DNA of 64,000 nucleotides from Streptococcus pseudopneumoniae (lineage in GTDB: Bacteria > Bacillota > Bacilli > Lactobacillales > Streptococcaceae), in assembly GCF_001074155.1 (NCBI RefSeq), contig NZ_JUUZ01000031.1:19720-83719 (forward strand), given 5' to 3'. The notes beneath the pieces were generated by a model. That model did not search any database and was not told the DNA's origin. It was given only the letters and a program-made list of their open reading frames with translations. The translations under genes and the position numbers were made by a program. This document shows, in pieces, positions 21,416-28,958 of the stretch. Position 1 is the first letter of the stretch, and every line of letters begins with the position of its first letter.

Positions 21416-22618
21416 TTAAAGTTCGATGTCTCCGAACAAGTCAGCCATTGAGAATCCTGTTTGAGTTTCAGGAAGTTCAAAGTCACGTTTTTCTTGACGT
21501 TTTGGACGACGTGGACGTGGAGCACGTTTTTCTTCGTTTTGTCCTTCTTCTTGAGCTGGACGTTCTTCAAGAGCTTTGATAGAAAGTGAAACGCGTTCTG
21601 CATCAGCATTAACATCAAGAACTTTAACAGTAACTTCTTGACCAACTGTAAGAGCTTCTTTTGGATTTTCAATACGTTTGTGTGAAATTTGTGATACGTG
21701 AACAAGTCCATCGATACCTGGCAATACTTCAACAAATGCACCGAAGTCAGTCAAACGTTTAACTGTACCTTCTACAACGTCACCTTTAGCCAATTTTTGC
21801 TCAACGCCATCCCATGGTCCAGGTGTTGTTGCTTTAAGTGAAAGTGATACACGTCCTTCTTCTTCGTTAAGGTCAAGGATTTTAACTTCAACTTCTTCAC
21901 CAACAGTTACAACTGATTTTGGTGAAACGTTACGTTCGTGTGACAATTCAGTCAAGTGAACCAATCCATCAACACCACCAAGGTCGATGAAAGCACCGAA
22001 GCTTGTGATACGAGCAACTTTACCAGTTACTACATCACCAGCAGCCAATTTACCGAAAACTTCTGCACGAGCTGCTGCAGTAGCTGCTTCGACAACTTCA
22101 CGACGTGAAAGGATGAAGCGGTTTTCTTTAGGGTCAACTTCTTTGATTTTAGCTTCAAATTCTTGACCTACAAAACGCTCAGTGTTACGTACGAAACGAG
22201 TATCCAACATTGAAGCTGGGATAAATCCACGCAAACCTTCAAATTCTACTGAAAGTCCACCTTTAACAGCGCGAGTTCCTTTAACTGTAACAACTTCTTC
22301 TTCGCGTCCTACAAGTTTGTCCCATGCTTTGCGAGCTTCAAGGCGTTTTTTAGATACAAGGTATGTTACTGTATCAGTATCTTTACCAACTACTTGACGA
22401 AGTACAAGAACATCAAACACTTCACCTACTTTTACAAAGTCATTGATATCAGCATCGCGATCGTTTGTCAATTCGCGAAGAGTCAAGACACCTTCAACAC
22501 CAGTTCCAGAGATTGCAACGTTAGCTTGATTAGCATCAACTGTCAATACTTCAGCACTAACAACATCACCAGGTTCAACTTGGCTAACGCTATTTAGCAA
22601 ATCTTCAAATTCATTCAT
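21416..22618 (-). CDS. rpsA: 30S ribosomal protein S1 homolog, four S1 domains
   Basis: A 400-residue RNA-binding protein with four successive S1 OB-fold repeats: about 18-85, 105-170, 190-260 and 275-345. The third and fourth are the best conserved (SFGAFIDLGGVDGLVH and DFGAFVEVLPGIDGLVH). The C-terminal tail is basic (RAPRPRRPKRQEKRDF), then acidic. Firmicutes versions have four rather than six repeats. GGAGG lies at good spacing. The leader contains a 7-bp perfect hairpin just before the ribosome binding site, a possible autoregulatory element. Confidence 0.95.
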   Translation of the reverse strand: MNEFEDLLNSVSQVEPGDVVSAEVLTVDANQANVAISGTGVEGVLTLRELTNDRDADINDFVKVGEVFDVLVLRQVVGKDTDTVTYLVSKKRLEARKAWDKLVGREEEVVTVKGTRAVKGGLSVEFEGLRGFIPASMLDTRFVRNTERFVGQEFEAKIKEVDPKENRFILSRREVVEAATAAARAEVFGKLAAGDVVTGKVARITSFGAFIDLGGVDGLVHLTELSHERNVSPKSVVTVGEEVEVKILDLNEEEGRVSLSLKATTPGPWDGVEQKLAKGDVVEGTVKRLTDFGAFVEVLPGIDGLVHVSQISHKRIENPKEALTVGQEVTVKVLDVNADAERVSLSIKALEERPAQEEGQNEEKRAPRPRRPKRQEKRDFELPETQTGFSMADLFGDIEL

Positions 22619-22637
22619 CTAAAAAATCCTCCAACAA

Positions 22638-22655
22638 TCAAGTTTTTTAACTTGA
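22638..22655 (-). promoter_or_regulatory. Hairpin in the rpsA leader next to the ribosome binding site
   Basis: Perfect inverted repeat TCAAGTT / AACTTGA around a 4-nt loop, a few bases upstream of GGAGG. There is no T run, so it is more likely a translational element than a terminator. Confidence 0.5.
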
Positions 22656-22776
22656 CATACTTATAATTTTTTTCCTAAGCACCCGCAACGACATGAACAT
22701 CTCGAACGTCCTTCAATTATAAAAATAAAATACCCTAAGATATTTTTCTTTTTATCTTGAATTTATTACCTAAGAA

Positions 22777-22848
22777 CTGGGGTAGCTGGATTCGAACCAA
22801 CGCATGAGGGAGTCAAAGTCCCTTGCCTTACCGCTTGGCTATACCCCA
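22777..22848 (-). tRNA. tRNA-Gln (TTG)
   Basis: Cloverleaf with acceptor TGGGGTA/TACCCCA, discriminator G, anticodon TTG in CTTTGAC, and T-loop TTCGAAT. No encoded CCA. Last of a four-tRNA minus-strand operon. Confidence 0.96.
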
Positions 22849-22861
22849 ATAATATAAAATA

Positions 22862-22935
22862 GGCGAGTGATGGGGATCGAACCCACGCATGCCAGAGCCA
22901 CAATCTGGTGTGTTAACCACTTCACCACACCCGCC
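22862..22935 (-). tRNA. tRNA-His (GTG)
   Basis: Cloverleaf with the eight-pair acceptor stem that includes the extra G(-1):C73 pair specific to tRNA-His, anticodon GTG in ATTGTGG, and T-loop TTCGATC. No encoded CCA. Confidence 0.96.
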
Positions 22936-22946
22936 ATACTATTAAA

Positions 22947-23017
22947 CACGGGCAGTAGGAATTGAACCCACACTGAAGGTTTTGGAGACCTTAGTTCTAC
23001 CTTTAAACTATGCCCGT
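22947..23017 (-). tRNA. tRNA-Trp (CCA)
   Basis: Cloverleaf with acceptor ACGGGCA/TGCCCGT, discriminator G, anticodon CCA in CTCCAAA, and T-loop TTCAATT. The 3' CCA is not encoded. Confidence 0.95.
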
Positions 23018-23023
23018 AGAGGA

Positions 23024-23104
23024 TGGAAGGGGAGGGATTCGAACCCCCGAACCCGAAGGAGCGGATTTACAGTCCGCCGCGTTTAGCCTCTTCGCTATCT
23101 CTCC
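23024..23104 (-). tRNA. tRNA-Tyr (GTA), class II, with imperfect acceptor stem
   Basis: Eighty-one nucleotides with a long variable arm, anticodon GTA in CTGTAAA and T-loop TTCGAAT. The acceptor arms read GGAGAGA and CCCTTCC, which leaves A.C mismatches at pairs 5:68 and 7:66 and a G.T at 4:69. All other arms pair well. First tRNA of the operon. Confidence 0.9.
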
Positions 23105-23121
23105 GACAATCAACGAAAACT

Positions 23122-23150
23122 ATTATATCATGAAAATTTGCAAAAAACAA
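23122..23150 (-). promoter_or_regulatory. Promoter of the tRNA operon
   Basis: Minus-strand TTGTTT (23145-23150), 17-bp spacer, extended -10 TGATATAAT (hexamer 23122-23127). It begins transcription about 10 nt before tRNA-Tyr. Confidence 0.75.
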
Positions 23151-23153
23151 GCA

Positions 23154-23384
23154 TTATTTTGCTAAATTATAGTTCTCAATCAATATTTCCACAGCTTTTT
23201 CAAGATTTTTGTAAAAACTATCGACATTTCCATTCTTTATGATTGCAAATTGGTCATCTAGTTCGGCAATTTCACCGATTAACTTTTTACCAATCATTAA
23301 AGTATAACCATCGTACTTATCTTTTCCAACTACTACTTTAGCATCTGATAATTGAATCTCAATTTTTTTGTCTTTTTTACTCAT
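23154..23384 (-). CDS. Small conserved protein, DUF2969-like
   Basis: A 76-residue soluble protein starting MSKKDKKIEIQLSDAKVVVG. Its alternating short strands and the segment GKKLIGEIAELDDQFAIIKNG match what I remember of the DUF2969 family of streptococci and lactococci, function unknown. AGAGG precedes the ATG. It lies between the pcp terminator and the tRNA promoter and appears to be a single-gene unit. No membrane segment or catalytic motif is seen. Confidence 0.78.
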   Translation of the reverse strand: MSKKDKKIEIQLSDAKVVVGKDKYDGYTLMIGKKLIGEIAELDDQFAIIKNGNVDSFYKNLEKAVEILIENYNLAK

Positions 23385-23438
23385 ACCATACCTCTTTTCA
23401 CTTTTTCTATTTTACAAGAAATTCCCTAATCTAGCAAG

Positions 23439-23477
23439 AAAAAACTCTCTATCACGCTTATCTTGACAAAGAGTTTA
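23439..23477 (-). terminator. Terminator of the pcp unit
   Basis: Minus-strand arms AAACTCT / AGAGTTTT with a long loop, followed by a T run, located about 40 bp past the pcp stop. Confidence 0.75.
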
Positions 23478-23518
23478 ATGAATAAAATAAGGAATTTTTT
23501 AATTTGAAATTTGAATTA

Positions 23519-24163
23519 TTAGTGAGTCGTCCCTCCGACTAATTTCAAATCTTTATCTTTATGGTCCACGATAGCACCAATCGCAGCTTCGATTCCTTTA
23601 ACAATATCAACTAAATTCATAGATGCAGTATTAGGCTTATTTATCACCTGTTCTGTCATATAGGGAATATGCATAAAGCCTGCTCTCACATTTGGAAACT
23701 TTTTATCCGCTAAATAGAGAGCCTGATACATCAAATGGTTGCAAACAAAGGTTCCAGCTGTATTGGATACTGTAGCTGGTAGTCCGTCCTCTTTTATGGC
23801 TTGTACCATTGCTTTGATAGGGAGCGTACTAAAATAAGCAGCTTCTCCATCTAGGCGAATAGGTGTGTCAATCGGTTGATTTCCTTGGTTATCTGGAATC
23901 CTTGCATCATCTTGATTGATGGCAACTCGTTCAGGAGTTAAACTAGTTCTACCTCCTGCTTGTCCGATGCAAAGCACCACATTTGGTTGATAACGGACAA
24001 TTTCTGCTTCTAAAACCTCTGCTGATTGATAAAAGACTGTTGGAATCTCTACCCAGCGTATCTCCGCTCCATGAATTACAGACGGCAATGATTTAACTGC
24101 TTCCAGAGCTGGGTTGACCTTTTCACCACCGAAAGGATCAAAACCTGTAACTAATATTTTCAT
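23519..24163 (-). CDS. pcp: Pyrrolidone-carboxylate peptidase
   Basis: A 214-residue cysteine peptidase (family C15) that removes N-terminal pyroglutamate from peptides. The catalytic triad is visible as Glu78 (TPERVA), Cys141 (GTFVCNH) and His165 (AGFMHIPY). No signal peptide, so it is cytoplasmic. It follows the DUF979 gene by 13 bp with AAAGGAA upstream. The pairing with two membrane proteins and a peptide-binding lipoprotein suggests use of pyroglutamyl peptides taken up from the host or milieu; that link is inference. Confidence 0.97.
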   Translation of the reverse strand: MKILVTGFDPFGGEKVNPALEAVKSLPSVIHGAEIRWVEIPTVFYQSAEVLEAEIVRYQPNVVLCIGQAGGRTSLTPERVAINQDDARIPDNQGNQPIDTPIRLDGEAAYFSTLPIKAMVQAIKEDGLPATVSNTAGTFVCNHLMYQALYLADKKFPNVRAGFMHIPYMTEQVINKPNTASMNLVDIVKGIEAAIGAIVDHKDKDLKLVGGTTH

Positions 24164-24176
24164 TTTATTTCCTTTG

Positions 24177-25100
24177 CTAAAACGCTAAATAGTACATTAA
24201 AAATACATGTAGGATTATCATGATAACAGCCACTCCTACTTGCGCTTTGATAACGCCATTGGGATCTTTCATCTCCAAAAGTGCTGCCGGTAATGCATTA
24301 AAGTTAGCAGCCATTGGAGTCAGTAAGGTCCCACAGCAACCTGCTGTCATTGCTAGGGCAGCGGCTACGATTGGATCAGCTCCCAAGGAAAATACAAAGG
24401 GAACACCAATCCCGACAGTAATAACAGTGAAAGCAGCAAAGACATTCCCCATTATCATGGAAAATAGAACCATCCCAAGGACATAAGCTAATACACCCAT
24501 AAAACGACTGCCCGAAGGAACTATACCGCTTATCAAGTGAGAAATCAAGTCTCCAACTCCAGCTACAGTAAAAATAGCGCCTAAAGCTCCTAAAAGTTGA
24601 GGAACAATACCACTAGTTGAGACTTGCTGAACCATGCGATTGTTTTCTACTAACAAGCTTTTAGGATGACTTTTAGTAATTAATAAGAGAGAGATGGTTG
24701 CGAAAAATGCCGCAAGGCTGATAGCAATCTTACTAAACTCAGGAATTACTTTTGCTAACACTAAAGCAATCAAAGCCATCAACATGACTGGAATAAAAAT
24801 TTTATTCTTTAGTCGTTTAGCTTCAAAGTTTGCCTTGACTTCATCCAGAGACGGCAAGGTTCCGATGCGAACCTGTTTAAAAAGAGTCAGTAGAGCTAAG
24901 AGCACTACGATTACTCCAATATAGAGAGACGGTAGATAGGAACCACCAATAAAACTGATGCCCAATAAAGCCCAAAACCCAGCTGTTCCATATCGAACTG
25001 GGTTTGTTTTGTCTTTATAGCTACAATAGGCCGTATGAAGGAATTGACAACCAATCACAATATAGGTCAACTCTAATAACTGTCTTGCTAGATTGGTCAT
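24177..25100 (-). CDS. DUF979 family membrane protein
   Basis: A 307-residue polytopic membrane protein with about 8-10 hydrophobic helices, ending in [14 protein letters not shown]. It carries conserved glycine-rich segments such as [20 protein letters not shown] around residues 245-265, resembling transporter re-entrant loops. DUF979 and DUF969 proteins occur as pairs, often beside pcp, and are thought to form a permease, though the substrate is unknown. Its start overlaps the DUF969 stop by four bases (ATGA), implying fixed stoichiometry. Confidence 0.9.
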   Translation of the reverse strand: MTNLARQLLELTYIVIGCQFLHTAYCSYKDKTNPVRYGTAGFWALLGISFIGGSYLPSLYIGVIVVLLALLTLFKQVRIGTLPSLDEVKANFEAKRLKNKIFIPVMLMALIALVLAKVIPEFSKIAISLAAFFATISLLLITKSHPKSLLVENNRMVQQVSTSGIVPQLLGALGAIFTVAGVGDLISHLISGIVPSGSRFMGVLAYVLGMVLFSMIMGNVFAAFTVITVGIGVPFVFSLGADPIVAAALAMTAGCCGTLLTPMAANFNALPAALLEMKDPNGVIKAQVGVAVIMIILHVFLMYYLAF

Positions 25101-25786
25101 TCTTGCTTTCCTTTACTAACCTTTTTTGCTAGCAGTTTTTTATCAAATAGGTAATTGTAAATCCCTACTACAAGAAGGGCTACCCCAGCAACTATAAGAG
25201 AAGCTGATGCGATGCCTGCATAATTACTTTCGTAACCCAATTGGTCCAGAGTGCCCCCAACTAAGAGGACACCACCTGCACCAACGAAAGTATTCTGAGC
25301 AAAGAAATTTGCAAAATTATCATTTGCTGCTGCACGCGCTTTTAGCGCTTCGCTTTCCTGCTCTGTTAATTTTCTACCTAATTGTAACTCTGCTGCTGCC
25401 TGTCCCATGGGTTGAACCAAGGGTCTCACAAACTGCGGATGTCCTCCGATACGAATGGCAAAAAAGCTGTCAAGTTCCCGAAAAAAGAAATAAACGGTAT
25501 AAAAACTTCCTACGGTCAGTCCTTTAATCTTTTGAATCAAGTCAATCGAACGTTGCTTGAGGCCAAAAGTTTCAGATAAACCAACCAAGGGCAAGGTTAC
25601 CATAAAAATCGTAAGAACTCGTTGATTGCTAAATTCTCTTCCTAAAATTTCCAAGAACTCAACAAGAGAAACTCCAGAAACTAGAGCTGTAACTAAACTA
25701 GCTAAGACTACCGTTGCGATGGTATCTAATTTATAGATAAAACCAACCACAATGATAACTATCCCTATTAGTTTAATCCATTCCAT
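25097..25786 (-). CDS. DUF969 family membrane protein
   Basis: A 229-residue membrane protein, partner of DUF979. Helices are predicted at about 5-45, 58-75 and 195-215. A distinctive middle segment, IRIGGHPQFVRPLVQPMGQA, followed by AAANDNFANFFAQNTFVGAGG, is typical of the family. AAGGGG precedes the start. It follows the oligopeptide-binding protein gene by 34 bp on the same strand. A substrate such as 5-oxoproline or pyroglutamyl peptide would fit the neighbourhood but is unproven. Confidence 0.9.
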   Translation of the reverse strand: MEWIKLIGIVIIVVGFIYKLDTIATVVLASLVTALVSGVSLVEFLEILGREFSNQRVLTIFMVTLPLVGLSETFGLKQRSIDLIQKIKGLTVGSFYTVYFFFRELDSFFAIRIGGHPQFVRPLVQPMGQAAAELQLGRKLTEQESEALKARAAANDNFANFFAQNTFVGAGGVLLVGGTLDQLGYESNYAGIASASLIVAGVALLVVGIYNYLFDKKLLAKKVSKGKQE

Positions 25787-25820
25787 ATAGGCCCCTTTAT
25801 TCCAAAAATACTAGTCTGTT

Positions 25821-27788
25821 TTATTTGACATGACTTTCTAGTTCTTTTTGGTATTTACTGTTTGATTCCAATTTTTCTTTTTGCCATTTTTCAAGAGCTG
25901 CTTGATATTCTTTAGCAGATACAATTTCTTTTTGCAATTTCATTCCCTTGAAGATATATGGATCACCCTTAATTCCTACTTGTGAGTATGGTTTAGAGAA
26001 AGGAACAACGTTGCTGACAACTGGTGAACCACCTGATGAAGCGGTTGGCATCAAGAGAGAGCTATCAGTGAGCCATGCTTGAGCTTTAGCATATTTTTCA
26101 TATCTCTTATCCAAATCGTTTGTCTCAGAAACTGCATCATCCAAGAGTTTCTTATATTCGTCCAGACCAAGTTGAGCTACTACTTCCTTGTCTTTACCTT
26201 TCGTAATACCAAGGTGTTTCATAGCAGAACCAGTCTTAGGATCCATGATATTAAGATAACTTGCTGGGTCTTGGTAGCTTGGAGCCCATCCAGTACTGTT
26301 CAAGTCATAGTCTTTTTGAGCTGGAACACGCGCTTGCGATGTAATACTTTCCTTTTCGTTATCGGTCATTTGGAGAACATCGATCACGACATTTTCAGAA
26401 CCAAGAGTCGACTCGATTGATTGTTTGAAGGAATTGCTTTGTTGAACGGCAATTGTATCTGTCTGTTCAACTGGAACATCCAAGTGAATTGGGAAGGTTA
26501 CACCTTTTGCTTCCAATTCTTTCTTAGCTTTCTCGAATGAAGCCTTAGCTTTGTCAGGATTGTAGATAGTATCTTTTCCGTCTACAAGCTCAACGCCTTT
26601 CCATTGTTCTCCATAGTTGACCAATTCTGCTTGAGCGATATCACCAAAGTTTTTACCGCCAGATTGTACAAAGTTATCTGGAACTAGACTGTTACGAATA
26701 ATCTTGTCCGCACCATCTTCACCATTGAGCTGTGCAGCATAAGAATGACGGTTGAAGGCAAAGTTAATTGCTTGACGGAAGTCCTTGTTCAACATCGCTT
26801 CTTTTGTAGAAGTTTTCTGTTCTTCACTTGTTTTCGCAGTCTTATTGTAAGATTGACGTTTTACGTTAAAGGTAAAGTAATAACTAGTTGAATCCTGTGG
26901 ACTGTATGTGATTTTATCTCCGTATTGTTCCAATGTAGAAGCAAAGTTTGAGCTACTTGGGAAGATACGAGCTGTTGTATAAACACCTGAAGAGAAACTA
27001 CGGATTAATGATTCTTGGTCTGAACCATCATAGTAGGTCAATTTTACTTTCTCAATTTTAACCTTCTCTTTATCCCAATAATTTGGGTTCTTTTCGTATT
27101 CGATTAACGATTTTGAAGTCAATGTCTTCAGGATATACGGACCGTTATAAAGGATTCCAGATGGACTTACTGCTCCGTAGTTCTTACCTGAAGCTTTGAG
27201 GAATTCCTCGTTTACCGGCAACATAGTTGCTGAAGTTACTTTCGAATTCCAGAAACTTTCAGGTGCATTAAGAGTATACTGGACTGTGTAGTCATCCAAT
27301 GCCTTGACCCCAACTGTAGAGAAGTCATTAGTCTCACCAGTCATATATTCATTCAAGCCCTTAATGGAGTTTTGAATAAGAGTGACACCGTCTGATTTAC
27401 CATCTGCTACGTGTTTTAGTCCAGTAACAAAGTCATGCGCTGTTACTTCAGCGTATTCTTCACCCTCTGAGGTATACCATTTAACTCCTTTACGAAGTTT
27501 ATAAGTATAAGTCAAACCGTCTTGTGAGACAGTCCAATCCTCAGCTAGTGAAGGAACCAAATTCCCATATTCATCGTTTTCCAACAATCCATCAACAACG
27601 TTACCAATAATATCCGTTGTTGAAGTACGAGTTGCAATACTGTAGTCCAAAGATGATGGGTCTACTCCATATACATAAGAGAAAGTTGTAGGAGCATCTG
27701 CTTCCTTGTCAGCTTTACCACAAGCCACAAGAAGAACTGCTGTACTCAGGACAACTCCTGCTGTTAACATCCACTTTTTCGTTTTCAT
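25821..27788 (-). CDS. Oligopeptide ABC transporter substrate-binding lipoprotein (AmiA/AliA/AliB family)
   Basis: A 655-residue family 5 solute-binding protein. The lipobox VAC places the lipidated cysteine at residue 23. The length and the sequence from SYVYGVDPSSLDYS onward match the pneumococcal AmiA/AliA/AliB and gordonii Hpp receptors. These capture peptides and deliver them to the AmiCDEF permease. No permease or ATPase gene is next to it, so it is an orphan receptor that would use a transporter elsewhere. AGGAG precedes the start; it is 21 bp downstream of ilvE. Confidence 0.93.
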   Translation of the reverse strand: MKTKKWMLTAGVVLSTAVLLVACGKADKEADAPTTFSYVYGVDPSSLDYSIATRTSTTDIIGNVVDGLLENDEYGNLVPSLAEDWTVSQDGLTYTYKLRKGVKWYTSEGEEYAEVTAHDFVTGLKHVADGKSDGVTLIQNSIKGLNEYMTGETNDFSTVGVKALDDYTVQYTLNAPESFWNSKVTSATMLPVNEEFLKASGKNYGAVSPSGILYNGPYILKTLTSKSLIEYEKNPNYWDKEKVKIEKVKLTYYDGSDQESLIRSFSSGVYTTARIFPSSSNFASTLEQYGDKITYSPQDSTSYYFTFNVKRQSYNKTAKTSEEQKTSTKEAMLNKDFRQAINFAFNRHSYAAQLNGEDGADKIIRNSLVPDNFVQSGGKNFGDIAQAELVNYGEQWKGVELVDGKDTIYNPDKAKASFEKAKKELEAKGVTFPIHLDVPVEQTDTIAVQQSNSFKQSIESTLGSENVVIDVLQMTDNEKESITSQARVPAQKDYDLNSTGWAPSYQDPASYLNIMDPKTGSAMKHLGITKGKDKEVVAQLGLDEYKKLLDDAVSETNDLDKRYEKYAKAQAWLTDSSLLMPTASSGGSPVVSNVVPFSKPYSQVGIKGDPYIFKGMKLQKEIVSAKEYQAALEKWQKEKLESNSKYQKELESHVK

Positions 27789-27809
27789 AAAGATCTCCTA
27801 TAATAATTT

Positions 27810-28832
27810 TTAATCTACTTTTACAATCCAGCCTTCTGGTGCTTCAATATCACCAAACTGGATACCTGTCAATTCATCGTATAGTTTACGAGTCACTGGA
27901 CCAACCTCTGTTTCACTGTAGAAAACATGGAAATCATCACCGTGTTGGATTCCCCCAATAGGTGAGATTACTGCTGCTGTTCCACAGGCACCTGCTTCTA
28001 CAAATCGATCAAGGCTGTCAATTGGTACATCTCCCTCAACAGGCTTCAAGCCCAAACGATGCTCTGCCAAGTAAAGTAATGAGTACTTGGTAATAGATGG
28101 TAAGATTGATGGACTCAATGGCGTTACAAACTCATTATCAGCTGTAATTCCAAAGAAGTTTGCTGAACCAACTTCTTCAATCTTAGTGTGGGTTGATGGG
28201 TCTAGATAAATAACATCTGAAAAATGACGGGATTTAGCCATTTTTCCTGGCAAAAGACTAGCGGCATAGTTACCACCGACCTTGGCAGCTCCTGTTCCAT
28301 TTGGCGCAGCACGGTCATACTCATCTTGAATCAAGAAGTTTGTTGGAACCAACCCACCCTTGAAATAGTTTCCAACTGGCATAGCAAAGATAGTGAAAAT
28401 ATACTCCTCGGCTGGTTTTACCCCGATGATATCTCCGACACCAATCAAGAGCGGACGAAGGTAAAGGGTTCCACCAGTTCCATAAGGTGGTACGTATTCT
28501 TCATTAGCACGAACAACTGCTTTACAAGCCTCTAAAAACATTTCTGTTGGCACTTGAGGCATCAAGAGACGATCACAGGTACGTTGGAGACGTTTAGCAT
28601 TTTCATCTGGACGGAAGAGTTGAATACTGCCATCCTTTGTACGATAGGCTTTCAATCCTTCAAATGCTTGCTGTCCATAGTGAAGACTTGGAGATGATTC
28701 TGAAATATGCAAGGTTGCATCTTCTGTTAATTCTCCTTGAGTCCATTGTCCATTTTTAAAATAAGCGATATAACGATAAGGTAGTTTCATATAGGAAAAA
28801 CCGAGATTTTCCCAATCGATCGTAACTGTCAT
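27810..28832 (-). CDS. ilvE: Branched-chain amino acid aminotransferase
   Basis: A 340-residue fold-type IV PLP aminotransferase that interconverts Leu, Ile and Val with their 2-oxo acids. The PLP lysine is Lys184 in GTGAAKVGGNYAASL, and the conserved EVGSANFFGI segment lies further on. I chose MTVTIDWENLGF at 28832, with AAAGGAG upstream, over the TTG/ATG extension to 28856. It has its own promoter and heads the row ilvE-peptide-binding protein-DUF969-DUF979-pcp, which has only small gaps and so may be one operon. Confidence 0.97.
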   Translation of the reverse strand: MTVTIDWENLGFSYMKLPYRYIAYFKNGQWTQGELTEDATLHISESSPSLHYGQQAFEGLKAYRTKDGSIQLFRPDENAKRLQRTCDRLLMPQVPTEMFLEACKAVVRANEEYVPPYGTGGTLYLRPLLIGVGDIIGVKPAEEYIFTIFAMPVGNYFKGGLVPTNFLIQDEYDRAAPNGTGAAKVGGNYAASLLPGKMAKSRHFSDVIYLDPSTHTKIEEVGSANFFGITADNEFVTPLSPSILPSITKYSLLYLAEHRLGLKPVEGDVPIDSLDRFVEAGACGTAAVISPIGGIQHGDDFHVFYSETEVGPVTRKLYDELTGIQFGDIEAPEGWIVKVD

Positions 28833-28868
28833 GACAATCTCCTTTATTCTAATCAAGCTTTGTGTTCT

Positions 28869-28896
28869 ATTCTACACTATTCTCCTAAAAATTCAA
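28869..28896 (-). promoter_or_regulatory. ilvE promoter
   Basis: Minus-strand TTGAAT (28891-28896), 16-bp spacer, TAGAAT (28869-28874), about 35 bp before the ilvE start. Confidence 0.7.
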
Positions 28897-28930
28897 GTAT
28901 TATTTGTAATTTTCTGAAAATTTTGCTTAT

Positions 28931-28958
28931 AAAAAATCAGTCACTAGGACTGATTTTT
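28931..28958 (-). terminator. parC terminator
   Basis: Minus-strand stem AAAAATCAGTC / GACTGATTTTT with a 5-nt loop and T run; the hairpin begins at the parC stop codon. Confidence 0.93.

Noticed and set aside
21382..21741. 119-codon minus-strand frame inside rpsA
   Set aside because: Lys/Leu/Val repeats arise from reading the fourth S1 domain and tail of rpsA out of frame.
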